Positions 8,405 to 18,029 of a stretch of 64,000 bases of DNA are shown in pieces. This stretch comes from Elainella sp. Prado103 (lineage in GTDB: Bacteria; Cyanobacteriota; Cyanobacteriia; Elainellales; Elainellaceae). The notes under the pieces were generated by a model. The model did no database searches. It had not been told where the DNA came from and saw nothing but the letters and a program-made list of their open reading frames with translations. A program made the translations under genes and the position numbers. Positions within the stretch are counted from its first letter, which is position 1, and every line of letters begins with the position of its first letter. Where the stretch lies: the NCBI GenBank assembly GCA_025454395.1, contig JALOOM010000025.1, forward strand, positions 1 through 64,000, read 5' to 3'.

Positions 8405-8804
8405 AGCAAAACATATCAATCTAACTTCAACGATCCTGCCACAGGAATATCAAGGTGGTGTCAGTAGAAGTATTTTTTTACTTAAACTTTGTATTCATCC
8501 ATCATCTTTTCATCAAGCATACGCATGACACCGTCCAAGCTAGCGTCCAAACAAGTCAGATCTTGAACGTGAAAATAGCAACCCATTAGAGAAATAGTCG
8601 CTGTATTTTCATTTTCACAGACTTTAGTCTACAGAATTTCATTGCTTGAAGGGGCCTGTCACAGACCCGAATTCTATCGGGGGAGCGATGAAGATCTCAA
8701 ACACCCATATCTCAAATCCCAACGCCAGCCTGACTATCAATGCAGCCTGAAGTGCCTCAACCTGCCCCAACCTTTAAATAGAACCTGCTTCAATTAAGTT
8801 TAGA
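8405..8804. promoter_or_regulatory. 400-bp divergent intergenic region
   Basis: Separates the minus-strand coiled-coil gene from the plus-strand ABC ATPase, so it should carry two divergent promoters. It is AT-rich around 8460-8640. I see no convincing consensus promoter, hairpin or RNA gene. The only repetition noted is a weak near-repeat (ATCTCAAACACCCATATCTCAAATCCC) near 8692. Confidence 0.35.
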
Positions 8805-9689
8805 ATGAAGACTTCAATGCATTCCTTCCTGATAGATATGCCAGCCGCTGTTTGTCTGCAAAGCGTTCATAAGGTTTATAACAACATTTCTGTCGTCGAT
8901 GATCTATCCCTGACGATCGAACCCGGTGAGATTTTTGGGCTATTGGGGCCCAATGGTGCTGGCAAATCGACCACCATTCGGATGGTGACCACCCTGACCC
9001 GCCCCACCCAAGGCGACATTGTGGTGGCAGGCTATGATGTGGTGCGGCAACCCTTTGGGGCTAAGAAACAGATCGGCGTTGTGTTGCAACAAACCAGCGT
9101 TGATCTGGATTTAACTGTCTGGGAAAACATGGAGTTCCATGGACGGATGCATCACATCCCCAACCCTCGACGGCAACGAGAAATCGATCGCTGGTTAGCC
9201 TATGTTGAGCTGAGCGATCGACGCAATGAGTTAGTGAGAACCCTATCGGGAGGGATGAAGCGCCGCCTACAAATCGCCAGGGCTTTACTGCACCAACCCC
9301 AAATTTTGCTGCTAGATGAGCCAACCGTCGGGCTGGATCCCCAAACCCGTCGTCGCCTCTGGGAAATCATCAAGGGTCTAAATCAGCAAGGCATGACCAT
9401 TTTGCTCACCACCCACTACATGGAAGAGGTAGAGTATCTTTGTGATCGGATCGGCATTATGGACAGCGGCCGGTTAATTGAGCTAGGCACCCTAGAGGAG
9501 TTACGCCAACGACATGGGCAAGGTTTAATCATGAAGCAGGAGGGCGAGCGGTGGCAATACCAGTTTTTCCCCACAATGCAAGATGCTAAAGCCTTTTTGG
9601 AGGAGCAACCTGATAAAACCGGCATGATGCTGCGGAGTTCCAATTTAGAAGACATCTTTGTAGAGCTGACTGGTAGAAACCTGGATTAA
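8805..9689 (+). CDS. ABC transporter ATP-binding protein, DrrA-like, without a permease neighbour
   Basis: A 294-residue ABC-2 type ATPase. All motifs are intact: Walker A GPNGAGKST, Q-loop VLQQTSVDLDLTVWENM, signature LSGGMKRRLQIARAL, Walker B ILLLDEPTVGLDP, and the switch His in LLTTHYMEE. A C-terminal extension (GQGLIMKQEGERWQYQF to EDIFVELTGRNLD) is typical of the subfamily that exports drugs, lipids or polysaccharides. The membrane partner is usually encoded next door; here the next gene is an unrelated one on the opposite strand, so the permease must lie elsewhere. An in-frame ATG 33 bp further in (MPAAVCLQSVHK) is an alternative start. Confidence 0.93.
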   Translation: MKTSMHSFLIDMPAAVCLQSVHKVYNNISVVDDLSLTIEPGEIFGLLGPNGAGKSTTIRMVTTLTRPTQGDIVVAGYDVVRQPFGAKKQIGVVLQQTSVDLDLTVWENMEFHGRMHHIPNPRRQREIDRWLAYVELSDRRNELVRTLSGGMKRRLQIARALLHQPQILLLDEPTVGLDPQTRRRLWEIIKGLNQQGMTILLTTHYMEEVEYLCDRIGIMDSGRLIELGTLEELRQRHGQGLIMKQEGERWQYQFFPTMQDAKAFLEEQPDKTGMMLRSSNLEDIFVELTGRNLD

Positions 9690-9886
9690 GACCGATGGAC
9701 ATTAATATCCGCGAATTAAGATCTGGAATCTGTTTATTTACTGGAGTCTGTCTATTTAAAGGTTCACCCCTTAAGGATCACCACAGCTTTCCTCATCTCC
9801 ACTGATTCGGTCAGATTGCAGACGTGTTACAAATGTATGCCATCTGTTTTACAGAGCGCTTCAGTTACTCTCTAGCATAATCCCAA

Positions 9887-10534
9887 CTATCTACGCGGTT
9901 CGAACATGCCAACTTCAGTACAGATTGCTTGGAGCGGCCGATCCCATGGATCAACTGGTAATCGCGGCAAGCGAGCAAATTCAAACACGATCCCGACCGT
10001 CGGAATTCTAGCCCAAGCTGGTGAACTCAGTAATCGATCGTAAAAACCGCCTCCATATCCCAAACGATAGCCTTTCACGTCGCAGGCGACTGCCGGAATC
10101 AGCATCAGGTCAACCTCATTGGGGTGCAGCATTGGACTATCAGGATGAGGTTCAGGAATACCATAAGTCCCTGTTTGGAGGAGCCACTGCTGGGAAGTGG
10201 GTTGCCATAAATGCCAGATCAAAGTTTTGCCTTCACAACGCGGAAATCCCCAACGATGGGGCAGCGTGAAAAGAGGGCTCAAGTCTGGCTCCTGACGAAA
10301 GCTAAAATAAGCCAGGATCGTTCGCGGCTGAGCCAACCAGTCCGAATGGGCAAGATGATGACAGAGCCGATCGCTCTTCTGCTGCCAAATTTCTTGGGGC
10401 ATCGATTGACGCGCCTTCAGCAACGATCGACGCAATTCAATTTTCTGAGTTGCTCGATCGGCTTTAGCACTCGCTACACTCACACTCGGCCGATCGGTTC
10501 CATGCTCCATGCCAGCATTGACTCCACTACTCAT
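9887..10534 (-). CDS. 5-formyltetrahydrofolate cyclo-ligase
   Basis: A 215-residue enzyme that converts 5-formyl-THF to 5,10-methenyl-THF with ATP. The C-terminal substrate- and ATP-binding motif YRLGYGGGFYDRLL is diagnostic, preceded by VDLMLIPAVACDVKG. The N-terminal basic helix region IELRRSLLKARQSMP and IWQQKSDRLCHHL match the family. The first about 30 residues (MSSGVNAGMEHGTDRPS) are not conserved, and the true start may be Met9 or later. Single gene; converges with the ABC ATPase and diverges from prxQ. Confidence 0.92.
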   Translation of the reverse strand: MSSGVNAGMEHGTDRPSVSVASAKADRATQKIELRRSLLKARQSMPQEIWQQKSDRLCHHLAHSDWLAQPRTILAYFSFRQEPDLSPLFTLPHRWGFPRCEGKTLIWHLWQPTSQQWLLQTGTYGIPEPHPDSPMLHPNEVDLMLIPAVACDVKGYRLGYGGGFYDRLLSSPAWARIPTVGIVFEFARLPRLPVDPWDRPLQAICTEVGMFEPRR

Positions 10535-10716
10535 GCACGCAAATTCGAGTTATCCATATTGTTTCTGCCGATAAAGTGTAGCGTGTCCCCACCGAAGTAG
10601 CACACCCGATCGACAAATACCCGCCTCTTCTAGCTCACCTTTGCACAAGTTAGGCAATCTGGACAATCCAACCTACAATCAAAAAACCGACACCTTACGA
10701 AAAAGAGCAGAGGATC

Positions 10717-11187
10717 ATGCCCTTACAAATCGGAGATCTGGCTCCCGACTTCTGCCTGCCCGATGCCGACGGCACACCAGTAAAGTTACAGGATCTACGC
10801 GGTCAGTGGGTTGTGCTTTACTTCTATCCACGAGATAACACGCCGGGATGCACCAAAGAAGCCTGCGGCTTTCGAGACATACATGCCGAGTATCAAGCTG
10901 AAAATGGGGTCGTGATCGGTGTTAGCACCGATGATGCCAAATCCCACACTAAATTCCTTCAGAAATTTAATTTGCCTTTTACTCTACTTTCCGATCCGGA
11001 TGGGCAAGTTGCGGCAGCCTATGATAGCTATGGTCTGAAGAAGTTTATGGGCAAAGAATATATGGGCATCAGTCGTAACACATTTTTGATCGATCCAGAA
11101 GGTATAATCCAGCGAATTTACCGCAAAGTTAAACCCGAAAATCATGCGACAGAAGTTTTGAGCGATTTAGCTCAACTCGCTTCATAA
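10717..11187 (+). CDS. prxQ: Peroxiredoxin Q / bacterioferritin-comigratory protein
   Basis: A 156-residue thiol peroxidase that reduces H2O2 and organic peroxides using thioredoxin. The peroxidatic Cys45 lies in NTPGCTKEACGF and the resolving Cys50 is five residues on, the hallmark of atypical 2-Cys PrxQ. The rest of the thioredoxin fold is present (WVVLYFYPRD, FTLLSDPDGQVAAAYDSYG, NTFLIDPEG). In cyanobacteria PrxQ protects the photosynthetic apparatus; cellular location is cytosolic by absence of a signal peptide. The ATG is preceded by AGAGGATC, a fair ribosome site. Confidence 0.96.
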   Translation: MPLQIGDLAPDFCLPDADGTPVKLQDLRGQWVVLYFYPRDNTPGCTKEACGFRDIHAEYQAENGVVIGVSTDDAKSHTKFLQKFNLPFTLLSDPDGQVAAAYDSYGLKKFMGKEYMGISRNTFLIDPEGIIQRIYRKVKPENHATEVLSDLAQLAS

Positions 11188-11521
11188 TCTTCACGTTACT
11201 GTAGTAACTGGACAGTGGCAATGTTATGAACTTGGTTATGAATTTGTTGTAATTACAAACTTACTGTGACGATGTTGTGACTGTGTTGTGACTGTTAGCG
11301 ACCATTCTATGCCAGGACTGCAACCCTCAACTGTCACACTGTTATACTGTCGTCCAGCCAGTCATACTGTCACTGGGATAATTGTTGATTCAAGATTGTT
11401 CACTCAAGTTGATTTTGCTCCCGATCCGAGTCCAGACAGAACACGATCGAACTCTAACCTGATCTTGGCAATCACTCTCGATCGATTCTGTTGTCTTAGT
11501 GCTTAAGGATGATCGCAGTCG
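11188..11521. other. 334-bp gap, low-complexity
   Basis: No gene found. The sequence is dominated by short variations of TGTTGTGACTGT and ACTGT. A small inverted repeat GTTACTGTAGTAAC (around 11197-11210) just after prxQ may be a weak terminator. The small ORF in the track here (72 residues) has no coding look. Confidence 0.4.
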
Positions 11522-11977
11522 ATGCTCCAATTGTGGCGATTTTTACAAACAGCTCTTGGCGTTATTTTTCGCCATCCCATTACTGGCACCAGCATTATTC
11601 CAGTCTTACCCGATGGCAGAATTGTCTTAGTCCAACGGCGAGATAACGGTCGCTGGAGTTTACCCGGTGGAATTATTGATTGGGGGGAAGATATCATCAC
11701 CTCGGTCAAGCGGGAATTAACCGAAGAGACTGGGCTGAAGCTGATCAAAATTAACCGATTAGTGGGAGTTTACTCCGATCCCCAGCGGGATCCGCGGTTT
11801 CATTCCATTTGTGTCGTCATTGAAGCCAATGTCGAAGGTGAAATGCAAGTCGAAGACACTCTCGAAATCATGAATATTCAGGCATTTTCACCGCTAGAGA
11901 TTCCCAAAGGTGAACTCTCCCACGACCACGATCGCCAGTTACAAGACTATTTCAGTGGCTCTACAGTGCTCGCATGA
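11522..11977 (+). CDS. Nudix hydrolase
   Basis: A 151-residue Nudix enzyme, which cleaves nucleoside diphosphates linked to another group, using a divalent metal. The Nudix box GX5EX7REUXEEXGU is complete from G50 (GGIIDWGEDIITSVKRELTE, then ETGL) with metal-binding E68 and E69. The segment VQRRDNGRWSLPGG before it is typical. A short hydrophobic N-terminus (LWRFLQTALGVIF) precedes the fold. Substrate cannot be told from sequence. The stop codon lies in the first unit of a 14-bp tandem repeat. Confidence 0.93.
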   Translation: MLQLWRFLQTALGVIFRHPITGTSIIPVLPDGRIVLVQRRDNGRWSLPGGIIDWGEDIITSVKRELTEETGLKLIKINRLVGVYSDPQRDPRFHSICVVIEANVEGEMQVEDTLEIMNIQAFSPLEIPKGELSHDHDRQLQDYFSGSTVLA

Positions 11978-12019
11978 TAGCGCTCGCATGACAGCACTCG
12001 CATGACAGCACTCGCATGA
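11964..12019. repeat. 14-bp tandem repeat, 4 units
   Basis: Four copies of a unit close to CAGCACTCGCATGA, the last two identical. The first copy forms the last residues and the stop codon of the Nudix gene; the others follow it. Confidence 0.9.
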
Positions 12020-12053
12020 GATTTAGGACGAGATTGGCATCACTGGCTCGGTG

Positions 12054-13583
12054 TCATCGCCTTCGATCGCAATAATCACAATGTCCACAGCCTGACTGTA
12101 ACTCCGCTGGAAACCCGAAGGACTCCAGCAGAAACTGCCAACGACAAGTCCGATGGTAGAGATAGCATTGCATCTGGCGAGCGGCGGTGATTTGCGATCC
12201 AGAAACTTGCGATCCAGAAACTTGCGATCCAGAAACTTGCGATCCAGATATTTGCGATTCAGGCAATCGATTTTTCTGTCGCGACGATTGATGGAATCGA
12301 TGAGGCTGAAGATGAGGCTGAATTTGATAATGAAACGGATCTTGCCATACTAACCGGCCAGTGCTATGCAGTAGCCCTAATGCTGCGCTCGCTTCTGGAA
12401 ACTGCCGTGAGACCTCTATCACATTGCCAGTGTTTGGGAGCTGCCGACTGAGCCGATCGGCTAGTTGCTGCTGCTTAAAAAACTGCTGCTTAAAAAATTT
12501 CTGCCGTTGGCGATCCTCTGGATCCAACCAACCCGTCGGTTCACTCGCCAAGGTCAAGGCTTCAGCAGGTTGACCATCTCGCCCGGCCCGACCCACCTCC
12601 TGCACATACTCAGACAGCAGCAGCGGCGCATGATAATGAATCACCCAGCGGACATTGGGTTTATTAATTCCCATGCCAAACGCCGAAGTACAGATGACGA
12701 AAGCCAAATTATCTTGCAACCAGGCTGTTTCGACCGATCGACGCTCCGAGGCACCCAGTCCAGCATGATAGGCCGCCGTGCGGTATCCCTGTTCGGTCAG
12801 CCAGTCCGCCAGTTGGATGCTATCACGCCGTGTTCGCACATAAACCAACCCAGACGAACCAGCTCGATCGCCGATGAACCGGAGTAACTGTTGTCGCCGC
12901 CCTCGCGGAGTCCAAATCGTTTGCACACCCAGATGCAAGTTCGATCGATAGGGGCTTTGTAAAAATTGGTGCGGTGTCTGTAAACCCAAGACCTGTTGAA
13001 TCACCTGCTGTGCTGCTGGATCCGCCGTCGCCGTAAAGGCTGCGATCGGAATCCGCGTTCCGGCAGGCTTGCATTGTAGTAAGGCCGTTCTGGCCGCACC
13101 CAAGCGCCGATAGGCAGGGCGAAAGGAGTCACCCCACTGCACCAGACAATGCGCCTCATCCAGAATCAATCCATTAATCTTCAAGGCAGGCTGAGTAAGA
13201 CGTTGCCAGACAGGGGGGCTGAGTAGGGTTTCAGGCGAAAGATACAAAAGTCGAAGCTGCTGTTTTTCTAATCGCCACAGCACCTGATGCCGACTTTGAG
13301 CCGACAACTCACTATGCAAAGAAGCCGCAGGCAATCGACGATCGACCAATTCCTTGACCTGATTTTCCATCAACGCCACCAATGGCGAAACCACCAGAGT
13401 CAGTCCTGTTGTCATCAAGGCTGGCAGTTGAAAGCAAATCGATTTGCCACCGCCTGTCGGCATCACAATCAGGGCATCCTGCTGAGTGAGGAGGGTATGG
13501 ACAATTTCACCTTGGGGTGGACGAAAATCTGGATAGCCCCAAATCTGCTGAAGCTTGGATCGAATTTGCTGTAGGTGATGCAT
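12054..13583 (-). CDS. recQ: RecQ-family ATP-dependent DNA helicase, short form
   Basis: A 509-residue 3'-5' superfamily 2 helicase. Motif 0 GYPDFRPPQGEIV, Walker A MPTGGGKS, motif II DEAHCLVQWGDSFRPAYRRL, motif III AFTATADP, the helicase-C motifs VYVRTRRDSIQLA, AYHAGL and TSAFGMGINKPNVRWVIHY, and motif VI QEVGRAGRDG are all intact. The RecQ zinc site is kept at the very end (CYLYHRTC, then GCGHCDYC), but the winged-helix (RQC) and HRDC domains of full RecQ (about 600 residues) are absent. Before the zinc site there is an insertion of SGSQV repeats made by a 15-bp DNA repeat. The likely role is DNA repair and recombination. Standalone gene. Confidence 0.92.
   Translation of the reverse strand: MHHLQQIRSKLQQIWGYPDFRPPQGEIVHTLLTQQDALIVMPTGGGKSICFQLPALMTTGLTLVVSPLVALMENQVKELVDRRLPAASLHSELSAQSRHQVLWRLEKQQLRLLYLSPETLLSPPVWQRLTQPALKINGLILDEAHCLVQWGDSFRPAYRRLGAARTALLQCKPAGTRIPIAAFTATADPAAQQVIQQVLGLQTPHQFLQSPYRSNLHLGVQTIWTPRGRRQQLLRFIGDRAGSSGLVYVRTRRDSIQLADWLTEQGYRTAAYHAGLGASERRSVETAWLQDNLAFVICTSAFGMGINKPNVRWVIHYHAPLLLSEYVQEVGRAGRDGQPAEALTLASEPTGWLDPEDRQRQKFFKQQFFKQQQLADRLSRQLPNTGNVIEVSRQFPEASAALGLLHSTGRLVWQDPFHYQIQPHLQPHRFHQSSRQKNRLPESQISGSQVSGSQVSGSQVSGSQITAARQMQCYLYHRTCRWQFLLESFGFPAELQSGCGHCDYCDRRR
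12196..12255. repeat. 15-bp in-frame tandem repeat inside recQ
   Basis: Four copies of GATCCAGAAACTTGC (last one degenerate, GATCCAGATATTTGC). The unit is a multiple of three, so it adds SGSQV units to the helicase without breaking the frame, in the linker before the zinc-binding end. Confidence 0.95.
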
Positions 13584-13658
13584 CCTGATTCATACCCCGT
13601 TGATGGGATTCGAGATGGAGTCAGCATTCCCTTAAAAGCCCCCGATCGATCCATCCCT

Positions 13659-14762
13659 TCAACTGTTGATTTGATCAGACTCTAAAATCTGCCGGAACCA
13701 GGCCTCTACTCGATCGCCCATGGCTACCATGGAAAACCGCGCCTCAGCCCGCTGCCGACAGATCTGCCGATCGATTTGATCTAACTGCCGAATTGCTGCC
13801 ACTAGCCCGATCACATCATCAGGTTCAACCAACCAACCCGTTTTGCCGGGCTCCACAATTTCCGCCGGGCCACCACGGCGATAGGCGATCACAGGCACAC
13901 CACAGGCCAGCGCCTCGATCGCCACATTCCCAAATGCTTCCACCCATTTAGGAGTCATTAACAATCCCTGACATTGACCCAGCCCTTGTTGCAGTTCAGC
14001 CGTTCCGCAAAACCCCTGGTAATTAAATCCCCCGTCTGGATAGGTCTGACAGATCCTTTGCCAATATTCTGCATCCGGCATCGCCCCCCAAATGTAAAGG
14101 GGTAGACCTGCCTGCGTAGCCGCAACGATCCCATCTTCAAGTCCTTTTTCAGGCGCAATCCGTCCAACCCAAGCCAACCGATCCTTGGCAGTCGCTTGAA
14201 ATTGATAGCAGGACAAATCCAACCCGTTCTCTAGGCAACAACAGCGATCACCAAAACTGAAGGTCGCCGCTTGGGCACGGCTATGGACTCCAATCGTACC
14301 AGGAAAGCGATCGAGGGTTTGACCCATCACTTGATCCATGGCATCGGTCAGCGATCCCATACTGACGAGGTGGGCGATCGGGCAGTCAAAAAATGGCGTG
14401 AGATAGAAGGGCAGCCAATCATAAGCAAAATTACAGATCAGATCATAACTCGCTTGGATCTGAAAAGCTGCCTGCCAAAGATTGGCCAACACAGCGTTTT
14501 CTGGCAAACAGATGGGCGATTGCCGAGTTGCAGTTTGAGCCGTGGACTGGAGTTGTCCGGCAATCTCAATCACCGGGATATTTTCCAAATAGGAACTCTG
14601 GGGAGCCAAGACCGTCACTTGATGCCCACGCTGCTGCATCGCTTGGGCAATATTGCGCAAGGTTAACTCTACTCCCCCACCGAGCCCCGATCCGATCGCT
14701 CCCACCGGAGTCGAGACAAACAGCAGCTTGAGGGAAGAGGTTCGGTTTACTGTACTTGGCAT
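13659..14762 (-). CDS. Glycosyltransferase family 4 protein
   Basis: A 367-residue GT-B glycosyltransferase (group 1). The N-terminal domain has the glycine-rich acceptor loop GSGLGGGVELTLRNIAQAMQ and HQVTVLAP; the C-terminal domain has LAWVGRIAPEKGLEDGI and the nucleotide-sugar motif EAFGNVAIEALACGVPVIAY followed by RGGPAEIVEPGKTGWLV. No signal or membrane segment, so it is cytosolic. Donor and acceptor sugars are unknown. It lies divergent to grpE, 161 bp away, and next to recQ on the same strand (75 bp), with no pathway context to narrow its role. Confidence 0.92.
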   Translation of the reverse strand: MPSTVNRTSSLKLLFVSTPVGAIGSGLGGGVELTLRNIAQAMQQRGHQVTVLAPQSSYLENIPVIEIAGQLQSTAQTATRQSPICLPENAVLANLWQAAFQIQASYDLICNFAYDWLPFYLTPFFDCPIAHLVSMGSLTDAMDQVMGQTLDRFPGTIGVHSRAQAATFSFGDRCCCLENGLDLSCYQFQATAKDRLAWVGRIAPEKGLEDGIVAATQAGLPLYIWGAMPDAEYWQRICQTYPDGGFNYQGFCGTAELQQGLGQCQGLLMTPKWVEAFGNVAIEALACGVPVIAYRRGGPAEIVEPGKTGWLVEPDDVIGLVAAIRQLDQIDRQICRQRAEARFSMVAMGDRVEAWFRQILESDQINS

Positions 14763-14923
14763 GATTCAAGGAATATCTGACGATGCAAATAGAGGAGGTT
14801 ACAATCAAAGGTGATTGTTTTAGCCATCTTCATTCTCGCCTGTTCGCCCATTGTCCACACAATTGTTGTTGCAGCCAGCAATAATTGGTCGGGATGGTCT
14901 GAACTGGGGCAGAATAGTGAGTT

Positions 14924-15691
14924 ATGGATGAAGGGAGAGTGCTCAGTGTTGATGAGACATCAGCTAACCTCTCCGTAGTTGTTGCACAAGTGGAAAGTGA
15001 ACCCATGTCTGCTGAAACCAATCTACCGACTGATCCGGAGGCAACGTTAGAGAACACGGCGGTCAAGGACGCTGAAGAGTCTGAAGTATTTACCCTTGAC
15101 CCAGACACCGAACCGTTTGACCTGAGCCCAGAGCAGCGTGAGGCATCAGGAAGCGACAGCATTGCGCTGACCGATTTACAGGCTACCGTCAGCGCCCTTA
15201 CTCAAGATATTGAGAAACTGAAGGCAGAGTTAGAAGATCGTACCGGACAATATATGCGGATTGCCGCAGATTTTGAAAACTTCCGTAAGCGCACTCAAAA
15301 AGAGAAAGAAGAACAAGAACAGCAGATCAAATGTGTCACTCTTAAGGAACTGTTGCCAGTTGTGGATAATTTTGAGCGAGCCCGATCGCAAATCAAACCT
15401 CAAACTGATGCTGAAATGACCATCCATAAGAGCTATCAAGGGGTTTACAAGCAATTAGTGGATACGCTCAAGAAAATTGGGGTATCTCCCATGCGGGCTG
15501 AAGGCAAAGAATTCGATCCCAACCTGCACGAGGCTGTAATGCGTGAGTCTACAGCAGAGCAACCCGAAGGGACTATCCTGGAGGAATTGGTGCGCGGATA
15601 TATGCTCGGTGAACGAGTCTTGCGGCACGCCATGGTGAAAGTTGCCTCAGCTCCTGAGGAGACCTCTTTGCCAGAAGAAGTGTCCAGTTAA
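14924..15691 (+). CDS. grpE: Nucleotide exchange factor GrpE
   Basis: A 255-residue GrpE, which drives ADP release from DnaK. The long acidic N-terminus (about residues 1-85) is disordered; a coiled coil follows (ALTQDIEKLKAELEDRTGQY), then the family signature RIAADFENFRKRTQKEKEE, ELLPVVDNFERA and the C-terminal beta domain GKEFDPNLHEAVMRE with EELVRGYMLGERVLRHAMVKV. It is the first gene of the chaperone block, 226 bp before dnaK. No CIRCE element is seen upstream. Met28 is a possible later start. A TACAAT box at 14800-14805 may be a -10 element, but I see no matching -35. Confidence 0.97.
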   Translation: MDEGRVLSVDETSANLSVVVAQVESEPMSAETNLPTDPEATLENTAVKDAEESEVFTLDPDTEPFDLSPEQREASGSDSIALTDLQATVSALTQDIEKLKAELEDRTGQYMRIAADFENFRKRTQKEKEEQEQQIKCVTLKELLPVVDNFERARSQIKPQTDAEMTIHKSYQGVYKQLVDTLKKIGVSPMRAEGKEFDPNLHEAVMRESTAEQPEGTILEELVRGYMLGERVLRHAMVKVASAPEETSLPEEVSS

Positions 15692-15917
15692 AACGAAGTT
15701 CTTTGAGCATGGGGGAGAAACCATCGAGTCAAGGCAAATCAGTTACCCAGGATGCATCGACTACGTGGATTACCATTTCCCTGATGAACATTTTGTGTGC
15801 GGCTGATCATATTCCCGGAAAATTGCGGAATACTGAGCTAGAAGCGAAACATTGAGCTGAACTCACTCACGACAGCCGCACCGTCATTCACTGAATACAT
15901 GTATGTAACCGCTAGAT

Positions 15918-17894
15918 ATGGGAAAAGTCATTGGCATCGACCTGGGCACAACAAATAGCTGTGTTGCCGTTCTGGAAGGCGGCAAACCGGTTGTAATTTC
16001 CAATTCAGAAGGAGGACGCACCACTCCGAGTATTGTCGGTTTTGGGAAAACCGGTGAGCGCCTCATTGGTCAACTTGCGAAACGGCAAGCTGTTACCAAT
16101 GCAGAAAACACGGTATTTAGCATCAAGCGCTTTATTGGTCGGCGCTGGAATGATACTGAAACTGAGCGGACTCGTGTTCCTTACACCTGTGTTCGGGGCA
16201 AAGATGATACCGTCGATGTCCAAATCCGGGGCAAAGCCTACACTTCTCAAGAAGTTTCAGCCATGATTCTGCAGAAGCTGAAGCAGGATGCCGAAAGTTA
16301 CTTAGGAGAAGCCGTTACACAAGCAGTAATTACGGTTCCGGCTTATTTCACAGATGCTCAGCGCCAAGCCACGAAAGATGCAGGCACGATCGCTGGACTA
16401 GAAGTATTACGGATCATCAACGAGCCCACGGCCGCTGCCCTTTCCTATGGGCTTGATAAGCAAGATCAAGATCAGAGTATCCTGGTTTTTGACTTGGGGG
16501 GCGGCACCTTTGATGTCTCGGTTCTGCAATTGGGCGATGGAGTGTTCGAGGTTAAAGCCACCTCTGGCAACAACCACCTCGGAGGAGATGACTTTGACAA
16601 CGTTTTAGTGCGCTGGATGATCGACAACTTCCGCGAACAGGAAGGCGTGGATCTCTCTGCTGATAAGATGGCGCTGCAACGGTTGCGCGAAGCGGCTGAA
16701 AAGGCCAAGATCGAGCTGTCTACCATGCTGACGACCACGATCAACCTACCCTTTATCACAGCAGATGAAACTGGACCAAAGCATCTGGAAACTGAGCTGA
16801 CCCGTGCCAAATTTGAAGAACTGGTTGGACATCTGATTCAAGCCACGATCGATCCCGTTGCCCAAGCCTTGAAAGATTGCGATCTGACAGCCGAGCAGAT
16901 CGATCGGATTATTCTAGTCGGGGGATCTACCCGTATTCCAGCCGTCCAAGAAGCAATTTCCGCCCATTTTGGAGGTAAAACTCCCGATCGATCAGTCAAT
17001 CCTGATGAGGCAGTTGCGCTTGGTGCAGCCATTCAAGCCGGAGTTTTGGGTGGAGAAGTCAAAGACCTGCTGCTACTGGATGTCACCCCCCTATCGTTAG
17101 GGATTGAAACCTTAGGCGAGGTTTTCACAAAAATCATCGAGCGGAACACGACCATTCCAACCAGCAAATCGCAGGTGTTCTCGACTGCAACCGATGGTCA
17201 GACCTCCGTAGAGATCCATGTCTTGCAGGGCGAGCGCGCCATGGTACGGGATAACAAAAGCTTGGGCAAATTTCAACTAACCGGGATTCCACCCGCTCCC
17301 CGGGGCGTACCGCAGATTGAGGTGTCCTTTGAAATTGATGCCAATGGCATTCTCTGTGTGTCAGCCCGCGATAAAGGAACTGGTCGCGAACAGAGCATTC
17401 AAATCTCCAACACAGGCGGATTGAGCGATGCCGAAGTCGAGCGGATGCGTCAAGAAGCTGAGCTTTACGCCGAAGAAGATCAACGGCGGAAAGAGTTGGT
17501 GGTCTTACGCAACCAAGCTGATACCCTGCTTTATAGCTACGAAACCACCCTGCGAGATAACGGTGAATTTATCTCTGACCAGCTTCGCAGTCTAGCAACA
17601 CAGCGGGTTGCCGAGTTACGGGCCGCCATTGCCGATCGGGGAATCAGCGTTGAAGAGATGCGTCACTGCTTAGATGCGTTGCAGCAAACCCTGCTGACGA
17701 TCGGCGAAGAGGTTTATCGGCAAGTGCAGCAGCCCAGCAGCACGGATGACTACAATTACGACAATGCACCAACCCAAGCGGCTCCTTGGGCCAATGGTCA
17801 TATGCCTGCGGATGCGGCACCGTTTGGAGAGGAGTATACCGAAGAGTTTATCGACGACGAAACCATTACGGCAGACTATGAAGCAGTCGATTAA
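15918..17894 (+). CDS. dnaK: Molecular chaperone DnaK (Hsp70)
   Basis: A 658-residue Hsp70. The ATPase domain shows [18 protein letters not shown], the phosphate loop [12 protein letters not shown] and [13 protein letters not shown]; the substrate-binding domain has [20 protein letters not shown]. The lid helices follow ([20 protein letters not shown]) and the C-terminus is acidic ([21 protein letters not shown]) in place of the EEVK-like end. The partner genes grpE and dnaJ flank it, as expected for the DnaK2-type general heat-shock system of cyanobacteria. The 226-bp gap upstream may carry its own promoter. Cytosolic. No CIRCE site visible. Confidence 0.98.
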   Translation: MGKVIGIDLGTTNSCVAVLEGGKPVVISNSEGGRTTPSIVGFGKTGERLIGQLAKRQAVTNAENTVFSIKRFIGRRWNDTETERTRVPYTCVRGKDDTVDVQIRGKAYTSQEVSAMILQKLKQDAESYLGEAVTQAVITVPAYFTDAQRQATKDAGTIAGLEVLRIINEPTAAALSYGLDKQDQDQSILVFDLGGGTFDVSVLQLGDGVFEVKATSGNNHLGGDDFDNVLVRWMIDNFREQEGVDLSADKMALQRLREAAEKAKIELSTMLTTTINLPFITADETGPKHLETELTRAKFEELVGHLIQATIDPVAQALKDCDLTAEQIDRIILVGGSTRIPAVQEAISAHFGGKTPDRSVNPDEAVALGAAIQAGVLGGEVKDLLLLDVTPLSLGIETLGEVFTKIIERNTTIPTSKSQVFSTATDGQTSVEIHVLQGERAMVRDNKSLGKFQLTGIPPAPRGVPQIEVSFEIDANGILCVSARDKGTGREQSIQISNTGGLSDAEVERMRQEAELYAEEDQRRKELVVLRNQADTLLYSYETTLRDNGEFISDQLRSLATQRVAELRAAIADRGISVEEMRHCLDALQQTLLTIGEEVYRQVQQPSSTDDYNYDNAPTQAAPWANGHMPADAAPFGEEYTEEFIDDETITADYEAVD

Positions 17895-18029
17895 GCAGCG
17901 TAGATTCAACAGGTAGTTTAGGATGGAGTAGTGAGATAGAGCTCTGCAATCGGCTATGATAGCGAGTGACTTCTGTCCTGCTCCTTTTGCTTTCCCTCTC
18001 ATTCCCCCATTTCTGAAACATAGCGCTTT

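Noticed and set aside
14763-15917. CIRCE/HrcA operator for grpE or dnaK
   Set aside because: I looked for TTAGCACTC-N9-GAGTGCTAA upstream of both genes and saw no match.
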